Assembly: GCA_046153915.1 (NCBI GenBank)
Contig: JBJXFC010000399.1
Coordinates: 1-10,223, forward strand
Direction: 5' to 3'
From: JANNVZ01 sp046153915
GTDB lineage: Bacteria; Bacteroidota; Bacteroidia; Flavobacteriales_D; Sanyastnellaceae
Length of the DNA: 10,223 nt
Positions 1 through 6,884 of this stretch are shown one piece after another (the stretch's first letter is position 1; the number at the start of each line of letters is the position of its first letter). The notes under the pieces are model-generated. The model saw only the letters and a list, made by a program, of their open reading frames with translations, searched no databases and was not told where the DNA came from. The position numbers and the translations under genes were made by a program.

Positions 1-2454
1 GAAAGCGCAGAGGCCGGGTATTACAGCGTTGTTTTAGATGATTACAACATCAAAGCAGAATTGACTTCCACAGAGCGCACAGGTATTCACAAGTATAGTT
101 TTGCTCACGGCGATTCGTGCCGCTTATTCATCGATATGATGCACCGCGATGAATTGTTGTATTACGACATTGGTACTATCGGAGATACCGTAATTTATGG
201 ATACCGCGTTTCCAAAGGTTGGGCGCCCGAGCAACATTGTTATTTCTATGCGGTTTTTAATAAACCATTTCGTGATTTTACCCAACTCGATATCATGTAC
301 CAGGAATTCAATGCAACATCTGGCAAGAATGAAACCGTAATGGAACAAGTGCAGGTTTTCAGTCTGAAATTTGATGTAACAGATGAAGTAATGATCAAAG
401 TTGGAATCAGCGGAGTGGATTGTGATGGAGCTGAAGCCAACCTGCGCGCCGAAGCACCACATTGGAATTTCGAAAAATACCGTACTGATGCAAAACTAAA
501 GTGGGAAAATGAAATGGCGAAACTTCCATTGAAGGAAGGAACAGAAGAAGAAAAGTACAATTATTATACAGCCTTATATCATTGCACTACTACACCCAAT
601 ATTTGGAGTGATGCAGATGGACGATTCAGAGGGATGGACAAACAAATTCATACCGCAAATGGATATACGCGCTACACTGTTTTTTCCCTTTGGGATACAT
701 TCCGCGCGTTGCATCCTTTGCTCACCACTATTGAACCGGAACGCACGCGCGATTTTATTCGCACCTTTCTTGATATGTACAAAGAGTCTGGTCATTTGCC
801 CGTTTGGGAATTGGCTGGCAACGAAACGGATTGTATGATTGGTTATCATGCCGTAAGTGTCATTGCAGATGCATATGCGAAGGGAATTACAGATTTTGAT
901 AAAGAATTGGCATTGGAAGCCATGGTAGCAACCGCTACAGATTATGGAAGTGATAAAAGGGTTTTTGAGGAAAGTGGATTTTTGCCTTCAGATCAATTTT
1001 CAGAAAGCGTTAGCAAAACGCTTGAGTATGCCTACGATGATTGGTGCATTGCCACCTTCGCTAAAAGCATTGGTCACGATGATGTCTACGAACGATTTAT
1101 CAAAAGATCTCAAAACTGGAAGAATGTTTTTGACACCAAAACAGGTTTTATGCGTCCGCGTAGAAACGGAGGATTTATTGAACCCTTTGATCCATACGAA
1201 GTGAATTTTAATTATACCGAAGCCAATGCCTGGCAATACCAGTTTTTTGTTCCGCATGATGTCCATGGATTGATCAAAGCAATGGGTGGCGAAGAACAAT
1301 TTGAAAAACGCCTCGACAATTTGTTTACTGCTAAAACAGAAACTACAGGGCGCGAGCAAGCAGACATTTCTGGATTGATTGGTCAGTACGCTCATGGAAA
1401 TGAACCGAGTCATCACCTTGCATTTTTATACAACTATACAGACTCACCAGAAAAATGCGGAAAGTATGTTGAAGAAATTATGCGCACTCAATACCACAAT
1501 ACACCAGATGGATTGTGCGGCAATGAAGACTGCGGACAAATGTCGGCCTGGTATGTACTTGCTCAGCGCGATTTGTATGCGTTCACTCCAGGCTCATCTG
1601 ATTTTTTGGCCATTAAAGGTTCTTTAGAAACGGACTCAGGCGTAGCAACAATTCACAACAAACAATTCGGTTTAGTTGGAACGCCAGAATCGGAAGTCAA
1701 CGATTTTCTTATTCTTCCGGCTCCTGTCATTTCGGGTCCACAAACATCATTCAAAGACTCTACAGAAATTACCATTTCGGGAGAAGCCAGGACGGGTTAT
1801 CTGGAACTGACCTATACCATTGTCGAACCGGAAACAGGTGAGACGCTTACTTACGTTGATTTGGAATCGGTAGAAAAACCGTTTTCATTCAAATTGTATG
1901 AAGATAAAATGATCTCTGCTCGTTATGTGGATAGTACAACAAATCCGGTGAGCTACCAAAGCATAGGTAGCTTCACAAAACGTTTGCATGATTTGTCTGT
2001 GATCACAATTAGTCAATATGACAATCAGTACAATGCAGGAGGCAATGATGCTTTAATAGATGGGCGATTGGGTGGCAATGATTTCAGAACTGGCGCCTGG
2101 CAAGGTTTTCGTGGCAAAGACATGGAAGTGGTGATTGATTTGGGCGCAGAGAAGCAGATCTCTTCTGTATCTGTTTCGTGTTTGCAGGAAATAAAATCAT
2201 GGATATGGTTTCCATCTGAAATAGAAATATTTATTTCGCATGATGGAAAAAGTTTTGCTTCTGCGGGCACAATCAAAAATGAAAATGCGATTGACAGTTA
2301 TGTGGTGGAAACCACTCAGTTCAACAAAGCGCTGCGTGGTTATGGCCGTTTTGTGAAAGTAGTTGCCCATCCTGCCTTTCAATCGATACCCGCGTGGCAT
2401 TTGGGTGCCGGAGATACCTGTTGGATTTTTGCTGATGAAATTATCATTCGCTGA
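1..2454 (+). CDS. GH92 family exo-alpha-mannosidase with C-terminal F5/8 (discoidin) domain, 5' end missing
   Basis: The frame is open from base 1 and family-like residues (AEAGYYSV, a typical GH92 N-domain motif) lie before the first possible start, so the gene begins upstream. It ends at TGA 2452-2454; 817 codons are visible. Domains in order: GH92 N-terminal beta-sandwich to about 460; the (alpha/alpha)6 catalytic domain from about 540 to 1600; a small beta domain like the chitobiase/hexosaminidase C-terminal type at about 1717-1983; and an F5/8 type C carbohydrate-binding-like domain at about 1990-2451 (NAGGNDALIDG, WQGFRG, DLGAEKQI). GH92 signatures are SLWDTFRALHPLL, GNETDCMIGYH (Glu codon 823), YTEANAWQYQFFVPHD (Glu codon 1219), GNEPSHH (Glu codon 1402) and GNEDCGQMSAWY (Asp codon 1528). 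The last three hold the acidic residues expected for acid/base catalysis by inversion with Ca2+; exact residue roles are from family memory. The enzyme should release mannose from alpha-mannosides or N-glycans, probably in the periplasm or at the surface; any signal peptide is outside the window. Family assignment is firm; linkage specificity is unknown. Confidence 0.95.
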   Translation, partial: ESAEAGYYSVVLDDYNIKAELTSTERTGIHKYSFAHGDSCRLFIDMMHRDELLYYDIGTIGDTVIYGYRVSKGWAPEQHCYFYAVFNKPFRDFTQLDIMYQEFNATSGKNETVMEQVQVFSLKFDVTDEVMIKVGISGVDCDGAEANLRAEAPHWNFEKYRTDAKLKWENEMAKLPLKEGTEEEKYNYYTALYHCTTTPNIWSDADGRFRGMDKQIHTANGYTRYTVFSLWDTFRALHPLLTTIEPERTRDFIRTFLDMYKESGHLPVWELAGNETDCMIGYHAVSVIADAYAKGITDFDKELALEAMVATATDYGSDKRVFEESGFLPSDQFSESVSKTLEYAYDDWCIATFAKSIGHDDVYERFIKRSQNWKNVFDTKTGFMRPRRNGGFIEPFDPYEVNFNYTEANAWQYQFFVPHDVHGLIKAMGGEEQFEKRLDNLFTAKTETTGREQADISGLIGQYAHGNEPSHHLAFLYNYTDSPEKCGKYVEEIMRTQYHNTPDGLCGNEDCGQMSAWYVLAQRDLYAFTPGSSDFLAIKGSLETDSGVATIHNKQFGLVGTPESEVNDFLILPAPVISGPQTSFKDSTEITISGEARTGYLELTYTIVEPETGETLTYVDLESVEKPFSFKLYEDKMISARYVDSTTNPVSYQSIGSFTKRLHDLSVITISQYDNQYNAGGNDALIDGRLGGNDFRTGAWQGFRGKDMEVVIDLGAEKQISSVSVSCLQEIKSWIWFPSEIEIFISHDGKSFASAGTIKNENAIDSYVVETTQFNKALRGYGRFVKVVAHPAFQSIPAWHLGAGDTCWIFADEIIIR

Positions 2455-2456
2455 AT

Positions 2457-3644
2457 ATGAGTGAAAACAGTATTTTTCTGGATCATCATCTTGCTCAAAC
2501 AACGATGTTTCCTTTTGCTATTGAAATAGAAAGAGCAGAAGGAATTTATCTTTTTGATAATGCGGGCAAAGCCTATATCGATTTTGTGAGTGGGGTAGGA
2601 GTGAGCCATCTCGGGCATGGCAATCAGCATGTAATTTCTGCCATAAAATCGCAATTGGACAAACACATGCACGTAATGGTGTATGGAGAATATTTGCATG
2701 AGTCGCAAAAGCGAGCTGCGTCATTGTTGACAGCATTTCTTCCGGCAAATCTCGATACGTGTTACTTCGTAAATAGCGGAACAGAGGCGATTGAAGCATC
2801 GTTGAAACTCGCCAAACGTGTAACCGGCAGGACGCGCATAGTATCCTGCCAGGGAGCTTATCATGGCAATACACATGGTTCGATGAGTGTGTCGTGGAAT
2901 GAGACAAAGAAAGGAGCATTTCGCCCTTTGTTGCCAGACATCTATTTTATGGGATTCAATGTTCCCGATGATTTGTCGTTGATCACGGATGAGACAGCCT
3001 GCGTGATTATGGAAACTATTCAGGGCGATGCTGGAATCAGAATTCCGGACAAAGACTATATGCTGGCGTTGCGTAAGCGCTGTGATGAATTAGGTGCACT
3101 TTTGATATTGGATGAAATACAATGCGGCATGGGTCGCACCGGAACCATGTTTGCATTTGAACAATATGGCATAGAACCCGATATTCTTGTGTTGGGAAAA
3201 GCATTGGGAGGTGGAATGCCAGTGGGCTGTTTTGTTTCTTCAAGAAAGAATATGCAGATGCTCACCCACGATCCGATGTTGGGACACATAAGCACATTTG
3301 CTGGGCATCCTGTAATATGCGCCGCCGTGGCTGCAACACTGGAGGTTTATCGAACTGAGGCATTTGTGCAGGAAGTAGAATCCAAAGGCAATTGGATGGC
3401 GACTGAACTTCGCAAACATCCATTGGTGAAAGAAATCCGGCAGATTGGATTGTTCTTCGCCATCGACCTCGATTCTCCTGAGCGCGTTCAAAAGGTTGTA
3501 ACCAAATGCCTCGAAGATGGATTAATTGGATTCTGGTTTTTATCGTGTACGTCGTCATTTCGGATTGCTCCGCCACTGATAACAACGATGGAAGAAATGG
3601 AAAAGGCGAGGGCAATTATTTGGAGTGCACTTGAATGTGCTTAG
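2457..3644 (+). CDS. Class III PLP-dependent aminotransferase (acetylornithine/ornithine aminotransferase-like)
   Basis: This 395-residue protein has the usual length of the ArgD/RocD/GABA aminotransferase fold type I group. Visible motifs are the PLP phosphate-binding NSGTEAIEASLKLAK near residues 106-120, the GAYHGNTHGSMS segment, LILDEIQCGMGRTG with the PLP-nitrogen-binding Asp219 (codon 3111), and the Schiff-base Lys248 in LGKALGGGMPVG (codon 3198). It should be a cytoplasmic enzyme moving an amino group from an omega- or alpha-amino donor to a 2-oxo acid. The substrate cannot be fixed from sequence; acetylornithine, ornithine and 4-aminobutyrate are all possible. ATG 2457 lies two bases after the mannosidase stop, so the two genes are almost certainly co-transcribed and perhaps translationally coupled. 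No Shine-Dalgarno is seen, as is usual in Bacteroidota. The reading frame is intact and both key residues are present. Confidence 0.93.
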   Translation: MSENSIFLDHHLAQTTMFPFAIEIERAEGIYLFDNAGKAYIDFVSGVGVSHLGHGNQHVISAIKSQLDKHMHVMVYGEYLHESQKRAASLLTAFLPANLDTCYFVNSGTEAIEASLKLAKRVTGRTRIVSCQGAYHGNTHGSMSVSWNETKKGAFRPLLPDIYFMGFNVPDDLSLITDETACVIMETIQGDAGIRIPDKDYMLALRKRCDELGALLILDEIQCGMGRTGTMFAFEQYGIEPDILVLGKALGGGMPVGCFVSSRKNMQMLTHDPMLGHISTFAGHPVICAAVAATLEVYRTEAFVQEVESKGNWMATELRKHPLVKEIRQIGLFFAIDLDSPERVQKVVTKCLEDGLIGFWFLSCTSSFRIAPPLITTMEEMEKARAIIWSALECA

Positions 3645-3649
3645 GTGAT

Positions 3650-3714
3650 CAATTGTCTTTCGACTTTTTTACCGCAGAGACCGTTGCGCGATTTGCCAGA
3701 ACAAAGGGCTTTCG
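3650..3714. repeat. CGCAGAG repeat, internally deleted copy
   Basis: It carries the leader caattgtctttcgactttt, shared with the copy at 4087, then one ACCGCAGAG nonamer. It then passes directly to a tail resembling the end of the full copies (gcgcgatttgccagaacaa). The middle of the unit, including the GCGCAG/CTGCGC hairpin, is absent, so this looks like an internal deletion product. Confidence 0.75.
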
Positions 3715-3720
3715 GATTTT

Positions 3721-3850
3721 TAACCGCAGAGACCACAGAGGAAAATCACGCAGAGGGCGCAGAGCTTGCTGCGCAAGGATTTGATTTAGGTTTTGAATAG
3801 TTTGAGACCGCAGAGATCGCTTCGAGATTTGTCTAAACAATGAGCTCTCG
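3721..3850. repeat. CGCAGAG repeat, full copy 1
   Basis: This is a full ~130-bp unit with two nonamers (the second changed to ACCACAGAG), an A-rich spacer, and the inverted repeat GCGCAG (3757-3762) / CTGCGC (3769-3774) with a 6-base loop. A shared segment follows (aaggatttgatttaggtttt), then GACCGCAGAGATCGC and the tail. The second hairpin, intact in the next copy, is broken here (ttcgag instead of ttcgcg). Confidence 0.85.
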
Positions 3851-3856
3851 TTTTTT

Positions 3857-3986
3857 TAACCGCAGAGACCGCAGAGGAAAAACGCGCAGAGAGCGCAGAG
3901 CTTGCTGCGCAAGGATTTGATTTAGGTTTTGAATAGTTTGAGACCGCAGAGATCGCTTCGCGATTTGTCAGAACAATGTACTTTCG
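3857..3986. repeat. CGCAGAG repeat, full copy 2
   Basis: This near-identical ~130-bp unit starts 136 bp after copy 1. It has two perfect ACCGCAGAG nonamers, the GCGCAG/CTGCGC hairpin, and an intact second hairpin ATCGC-ttc-GCGAT in its tail. Its close match to copy 1 points to a recent tandem duplication. Confidence 0.87.
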
Positions 3987-4086
3987 TTTTTTTTTGAAGA
4001 TTAATTTTTTCAATTTACTGGAACCCTCCGCGAATTCTCCCTTTAGGGGTCAGGGGTAGGAGCGCACTAGAAAGCGCTTAGTTTGT

Positions 4087-4232
4087 CAATTGGCTTTCGA
4101 CTTTTTAACCGCAGAGACCGCAGAGACCGCAGAGGAAAAACGCGCAGAGTGCGCAGAGCTTGCTGCGCAAGGATTTGATTTGGGTTTTGAATAATTAGAG
4201 ACCGCAGAGATCGCTTCGCGATTAATCAGACC
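4087..4232. repeat. CGCAGAG repeat, full copy 3 with leader and extra nonamer
   Basis: It begins with the same caattg-ctttcgactttt leader as the deleted copy at 3650. Three ACCGCAGAG nonamers follow instead of two, which suggests slippage. The GCGCAG/CTGCGC and ATCGC-ttc-GCGAT hairpins are both preserved. The middle segment shows small changes (tttgggttttgaataatt), so this copy has diverged from copies 1 and 2. Confidence 0.87.
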
Positions 4233-4284
4233 AAATAACATATTGCAACTTTAATGGCGTGAGATAAAATCTCTCCTTTGAGAA

Positions 4285-4305
4285 GTCTAGCGTCTAGAGT
4301 CTGGC
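4285..4305. repeat. Three tandem GTCTAGC-like heptamers
   Basis: The 21 bases read as gtctagc, gtctaga, gtctggc. The first two also form a 5-bp inverted pair TCTAG/CTAGA around a 3-base loop. The array sits just past the stop codon of the minus-strand lectin gene. Similar GTCTAG-type arrays are, from memory, frequent in Bacteroidota intergenic DNA; function is unknown. Confidence 0.6.
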
Positions 4306-4321
4306 ATCTTTTATCTTTGAT

Positions 4322-6145
4322 TCACCTCACTACAAATCTCAAAACGAGAGATTCTCCATTCGAACAATTCACAACCGCCAAATGCACTCCTACTGCCATT
4401 TCTGGAAAGTAGAAAATGTTCATCCCCGAATTGGGAGCAATTGTTTTTTCGGAAAGCAATTTTCCTTCTATAGAAAATATGCTTAACACGCTTACTTGAG
4501 GAGAAGAATTGTTGAATTGAATTGCCCGAAGTTCCTGACTGTATCGAAACACCCCTGACCATTCATCCAATGCAATGTGAATTATGTTTGAGGATACTTG
4601 TCTTCGTCCATGAATATCCTTCTCCATCAACCGGAAATAAATGGATTCATTATCATCATCGCCGCTCATTGTCGCCGCGAATGGCGCGTACTGACAATCT
4701 ATTGAAAAATCCTCTAAATAATCTGCGAACTCAAATCCATCCCTGGATTTTTGAATGACAAAAGATTCATGCAATGCGTCTGTTTCGGCGAGCACGGTGA
4801 ATTGTATCTGTCCATTATTTCGTTCTCCATGAAATGAAAGTATGCGCACTGGAAGTATTGCACAGGCTGGATTATCTTCCAAAACATGAATTGTCACGTT
4901 GCGAGTTACTGTTTGATTGCATAAATCCGTTACAGTTACCGAATAGGCGATACTATCCGGTGGAAGAGCAGTTGGATTAGCCAGTGAAGCATTATCCAGA
5001 TAGAGATTTGGCGTCCAGGTGTAAATACCATCAATCGACGCACCTGCATGCAACATAACGAATGAGCCAGGGCAGATGCTCATCTCTTCAGCGACCAGGG
5101 CGTTTTGCTGAATGCAGGCAGTCTGAATATTGGTATCAGAACCTGTACTGCCCGTTATTCCCCAATACACAAGACTCTCGCCACCAAAAATCTGATTGAC
5201 CATATCGTATTGTATTTGTTGGCGAAAAACACAATCAAAATACACTTCCAAAATATGAGTTGTTGCATTCCATTTTAGTTCAACAATGTGATCTGAGCCA
5301 TCTTCCACATTGGCACTCATGGATGACATCTGGACAGCAGGTGCGAGATTATTGGGACCAGAATGCACAACATCGCCCATTTTTTGGATAGCAACATGAT
5401 CATAAACCGGATCTCCATTTTCCGGATTTTCGAATGTGTCGAACTCCACTTCAAGTGATGGTGAAATGCCCATGTATCCGAGTCCGCCACCATTGTTGCC
5501 TAGAGCTCCATTGCCTGATCGTTGTAAGACGAAAGCCATTCCATCTGCACCTATATCTGCATTTCCAAAATTAAGTACAAACTGAAGAGTGAAGTTGATA
5601 TTCAAATCGATTTCGGAATCCGACCAAATGGCACCGCTTTGCCAAATAGTGTTTTGGGTGATTTCATGACATTGTCCACCGAGGTAAACGGCACTCCCAT
5701 TTGTGGTGTAAGTTCCGGTAGTGCATGTCGAGCATTCACCGAAACAAATCGCAGGCAAAAGGATGGGATTTGTTCCAACCACTATTTCACGATTGAAATT
5801 GAAACTGCCATCGTCAATTCCACAGGTGGTTGGAACTAACTCATCAGTGCCCCATGCATTGCCATTGATGAATTTGAAATAATAAGTCCCGGGAGGCAGA
5901 TCGATTGTTATGGAATAAATACCGTTGCCCATGTCAATCATGGCTGTCGATGCAGGATCCCATCCTTGGAAATCACCGGCAATGTGAATTCCATTCGGAC
6001 TTACAATTTGCTGAGACATGTCAACAGAGAATGTTACCGGAGTTCCAAAAACATCCATAGCACCTAAAAGTACAACGCCGGTTATGATAAGGCGAAGCAA
6101 GATTCGACTCAAAAAATGCACTATTTCGGAGTAGTAAGTGTACAT
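4322..6145 (-). CDS. Secreted CBM48-like / L-type lectin / Ig-like protein with T9SS-type C-terminus
   Basis: This 607-residue protein starts at ATG 6145, chosen because a signal peptide follows: basic and hydrophobic residues 14-30, likely cleavage near residue 34. Residues 37-125 resemble the CBM48/AMPK glycogen-binding beta-sandwich (HIAGDFQGWDP, GTYYFKFING). Residues 150-345 form a legume-type lectin domain, with GADGMAF (Asp201), GGGLGYMG, and E234, D236, N240, D245 and H250 spaced exactly like the Mn/Ca ligands of concanavalin A (0, +2, +6, +11, +16). Residues 355-423 are an Ig/PKD-like domain (SICPGSFVMLHAG ... YSVTVTD). Residues 431-525 match the LPVxLxSF region often seen before T9SS signals. 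Residues 530-607 look like a type A sorting domain, though the usual PNP motif is not evident. It should be exported and either anchored at the cell surface or released, binding glycans in a metal-dependent way. Specificity is unknown. It stands alone between two repeat regions. Confidence 0.85.
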   Translation of the reverse strand: MYTYYSEIVHFLSRILLRLIITGVVLLGAMDVFGTPVTFSVDMSQQIVSPNGIHIAGDFQGWDPASTAMIDMGNGIYSITIDLPPGTYYFKFINGNAWGTDELVPTTCGIDDGSFNFNREIVVGTNPILLPAICFGECSTCTTGTYTTNGSAVYLGGQCHEITQNTIWQSGAIWSDSEIDLNINFTLQFVLNFGNADIGADGMAFVLQRSGNGALGNNGGGLGYMGISPSLEVEFDTFENPENGDPVYDHVAIQKMGDVVHSGPNNLAPAVQMSSMSANVEDGSDHIVELKWNATTHILEVYFDCVFRQQIQYDMVNQIFGGESLVYWGITGSTGSDTNIQTACIQQNALVAEEMSICPGSFVMLHAGASIDGIYTWTPNLYLDNASLANPTALPPDSIAYSVTVTDLCNQTVTRNVTIHVLEDNPACAILPVRILSFHGERNNGQIQFTVLAETDALHESFVIQKSRDGFEFADYLEDFSIDCQYAPFAATMSGDDDNESIYFRLMEKDIHGRRQVSSNIIHIALDEWSGVFRYSQELRAIQFNNSSPQVSVLSIFSIEGKLLSEKTIAPNSGMNIFYFPEMAVGVHLAVVNCSNGESLVLRFVVR

Positions 6146-6228
6146 TATACGCTAAGGCTGTACAATGATAGTCAAAATCCTGAAATACAGACCGAAAGAC
6201 ATCAAATAACTAAGGATTTTCGGGTGTT

Positions 6229-6345
6229 GAAACCGCAAGGGACCGCAAAGGAAAAACGCGCAGAGAACGCAAAGAGTTGTTGTTTTTGGAATCTGAGTCT
6301 TACGCCGTGATCTTCCGTAACCCAATCGCATCGCGATTCTCTGTT
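6229..6345. repeat. Degenerate CGCAGAG repeat copy
   Basis: The order of elements matches the copies at 3721-4232: two altered nonamers (accgcaagg, accgcaaag), an A-rich spacer, then cgcgcagagaacgcaaagag. The middle is replaced by unrelated-looking sequence. A perfect hairpin AATCGC (6324-6329) / GCGATT (6333-6338) follows; it corresponds to the second hairpin of the other copies but has a different loop (atc instead of ttc). This is an old, decayed member of the same family. Confidence 0.65.
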
Positions 6346-6352
6346 TGCACAT

Positions 6353-6378
6353 AAGCGAACGACGAAGGAGTTCTGCTT
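6353..6378. repeat. 26-bp direct repeat, copy 1
   Basis: It begins aagcgaacgacgaaggag and matches 24 of 26 bases of the segment at 6441-6466, 88 bp downstream. It lies just after the degenerate CGCAGAG unit and may be part of a larger decayed composite repeat. Confidence 0.7.
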
Positions 6379-6440
6379 CTAGTGCGTCCTCTCTTCTTCA
6401 AAGCCAACATCCTCAAAATTTCTGTGCCTCTCCGGAAATG

Positions 6441-6466
6441 AAGCGAAAGATGAAGGAGTTCTGCTT
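6441..6466. repeat. 26-bp direct repeat, copy 2
   Basis: This is the partner of 6353-6378, starting aagcgaaagatgaaggag. A trailing TGCG is also shared a few bases further on (6380s and 6470s), so the original unit was probably a little longer. Confidence 0.7.
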
Positions 6467-6501
6467 TGTTTGCGTTAAAAGATGGCGGTGCTCCTCTTGA
6501 C

Positions 6502-6884
6502 CACATTGGTCACATTAGCACATTTCCCGCGTTACTCGTGTGGAATGACGTCTCCGAATTAAGAAGTCCCACTCCACATCAATCGAAGGAATGCAGCCAG
6601 TCAGCACATTAGTCACATTAGTCACATTAGCACATTAGCACATTTCCCGCTTTACTCGTGTGGAACGACGTCTCCTAAAAAAGCAGACCCACTTCACATC
6701 AATCGAAGGAATGCAGCCAGTCAGCACATTAGCCACATTAGCACATTACCCTTGTTACTCGTGTAGAATGACGTCTCCAAAAAAAGTAGATCCACTCCAA
6801 ATCAATCGAAGAAATGCAGCCAGTCAGCACAACTTGTCCAGAGCGCAGCGTGGGATTAGCACATTAGACACATTAGCACATTAG
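6502..6884. repeat. Tandem array: three 84-bp units separated by CACATTAG octamer runs
   Basis: The 84-bp units lie at 6521-6604, 6641-6724 and 6744-6827. Units 1 and 2 agree at 76 of 84 positions and units 1 and 3 at 72 of 84, all without gaps. They share the ends ttactcgtgt...gaa.gacgtctcc and atgcagccagtcag. Between them are variable runs of CACATTAG(T/C): about 3 before unit 1, 5 before unit 2, and 3 before unit 3. After unit 3 comes a different 27-bp piece (6828-6854) and a last octamer run at 6855-6884. That final run overlaps the end of the alkC coding region. No coding capacity is credible. Confidence 0.88.

Larger units (their letters stand above)
3645..4321. other. Repeat-filled intergenic region between convergent genes
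   Basis: No credible gene lies here. The short open frames on the minus strand are translations of the repeat itself. The region holds four CGCAGAG-type repeat copies (listed separately), a T-rich stretch at about 3985-4018, and a piece at 4021-4080 with a short CCCTTTAGGGG mirror-like motif and an AGCGC/GCGCT inverted pair. It ends with a small heptamer array. No classical rho-independent terminator with a strong GC stem and T-run was found for either convergent gene, although the repeat hairpins could serve that role. Confidence 0.85.
6146..6872. other. Repeat-rich intergenic region
   Basis: No supportable gene is present. The region lies upstream of the minus-strand lectin gene and downstream of the minus-strand alkC. 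It holds a degenerate CGCAGAG copy, a 26-bp direct repeat and the 84-bp tandem array (all listed separately). A weak match to the Bacteroidota -7 element (TATCATTG on the minus strand, 6163-6170) lies 18 bases before the lectin start, but no matching -33 element was found. Confidence 0.8.

Noticed and set aside
3649..4013. Short minus-strand open frames in the CGCAGAG region
   Set aside because: They are translations of the repeat (recurring SLRSL / SAVSAVK-like strings), recur at the same place in each copy and have no start context or family resemblance.
4261..4273. GAGAT-aaa-ATCTC hairpin as terminator for the lectin gene
   Set aside because: The stem is only 5 bp and AT-rich with no adjoining T-run in the direction of transcription.
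6163..6170. Promoter -7 element TATCATTG for the lectin gene (minus strand)
   Set aside because: It matches the Bacteroidota TAnnTTTG pattern at all but one base, but no TTG -33 element is found at the proper distance, so it is not listed as a promoter.
6152..6506. Two small minus-strand open frames (6152-6352 and 6300-6506)
   Set aside because: Their residues come from the CGCAGAG copy and the 26-bp direct repeat (CVLCAFFLCGPLRF type strings), which mark spurious genes.
6537..6580. Long-range stem GTGGA/TCCAC inside the first 84-bp unit
   Set aside because: The pairing is weakened or lost in units 2 and 3 without compensating changes, so a conserved structure is not supported.
6502..6884. 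Possible CRISPR array
   Set aside because: The repeated unit is 84 bp and diverged by 10-14%, the sequences between units are themselves short octamer repeats and not unique spacers, and no cas gene is near.
6660..6884. 74-codon + strand open frame
   Set aside because: It is wholly inside the 84-bp/octamer array and repeats its own segments (SIEGMQPVS, then INRRNAAS), so it is a by-product of the repeats.
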